Positions 39,646 to 39,787 of a stretch of 39,787 bases of DNA are shown here, piece after piece. Numbering within the stretch: position 1 is the stretch's first letter; each line of letters begins with the position of its first letter. Both the position numbers and the translations under genes were made by a program. The DNA lies in assembly GCA_003597955.1 (NCBI GenBank), contig QZJU01000001.1, positions 1 to 39,787 of the forward strand, written 5' to 3'. The DNA comes from Candidatus Parcubacteria bacterium (GTDB lineage: Bacteria; Patescibacteriota; Patescibacteriia; PEXW01). The notes under the pieces were generated by a model, which was given only the letters and a program-made list of their open reading frames with translations, was not told the DNA's origin and searched no databases.

Positions 39646-39787
39646 AAATTAAAATTTTATGCATTTTTAAATCCTGAATATTTTTGCGTGGCGGTGTTTT
39701 TTGATTGATGTTCGAACTTTTTTTGAGCAAAACCCCCAATAAGGAAGCCAGCCCCGCCACTGCTCGACAAGCTCGCCACACCGCAGA

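Overview
The window most likely comes from an uncultivated Patescibacteria/CPR-type bacterium (Parcubacteria-like); this is an inference from gene content, not a placement. Pointers are an archaeal-type AMP phosphorylase, a compact 341-residue MetK, lipoproteins with long Asn-rich linkers, surface proteins with WSCxxWSxC-type and FG-GAP-like repeats, very short intergenic gaps and many tiny proteins. Almost everything is on the minus strand, with three small plus-strand groups.

Layout, left to right. 1-122: end of a possible structured RNA and a bidirectional terminator. 121-6230 (minus): a copper-handling operon (BlaI/CopY-type repressor, M56 membrane protease, DsbD/UreH-like membrane protein fused to HMA and cupredoxin domains, a small membrane protein, a CopZ-like HMA protein, an anchored cupredoxin, and a CopA ATPase), behind a promoter whose -10 box lies in a CopY-like palindrome. 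6252-10601 (minus): AMP phosphorylase, a 25-residue Cys-rich peptide, a cupredoxin lipoprotein, a ferredoxin, sufU and sufS. 10652-12072 (plus): a palindromic repeat element, an orphan response-regulator receiver and two small membrane proteins. 12196-15559 (minus): sufD, sufB, sufC and an Rrf2/IscR-type regulator with a consensus promoter and palindromic operator. The plus-strand island therefore separates sufCBD from sufSU. 15556-18933 (minus): YdjM-like membrane protein, PrxQ-type peroxiredoxin, a lipoprotein and metK, the last under a SAM-I riboswitch. 18934-22867 (minus): a possible 38-residue basic protein, a phosphodiester-glycosidase-domain protein, an ABC-2 exporter pair, an EamA-type half transporter and a membrane protein. 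22998-23833: a 60-residue plus-strand protein, several hairpins, a 90-residue minus-strand protein and a second copy of the palindromic element. 23902-27136 (minus): a two-helix PepSY-like membrane protein, an anchored cytochrome b5 and an MgtA-type ATPase. 27312-32955 (minus): two large surface proteins. 33078-34572 (plus): a dCTP-deaminase-like protein and a hypothetical. 34674-39645 (minus): tRNA-Asn, rpoD, dnaG, a PfkB-type kinase and a DedA protein.

How they fit together. The copper operon looks like a self-contained sense, chaperone and export module. The suf genes form a complete Fe-S assembly set (C, B, D, S, U, regulator and a possible client ferredoxin) in two transcription units. 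metK supplies SAM under riboswitch feedback. dnaG-rpoD is the conserved replication/transcription pair. Two regulatory themes recur: four promoters place the -10 hexamer only 6 to 8 nt before the start codon (probable leaderless mRNAs), and both copies of the palindromic element end in an outward TTGAC that serves as the -35 box of a neighbouring gene.

All calls are made by eye from sequence; no searches were run.
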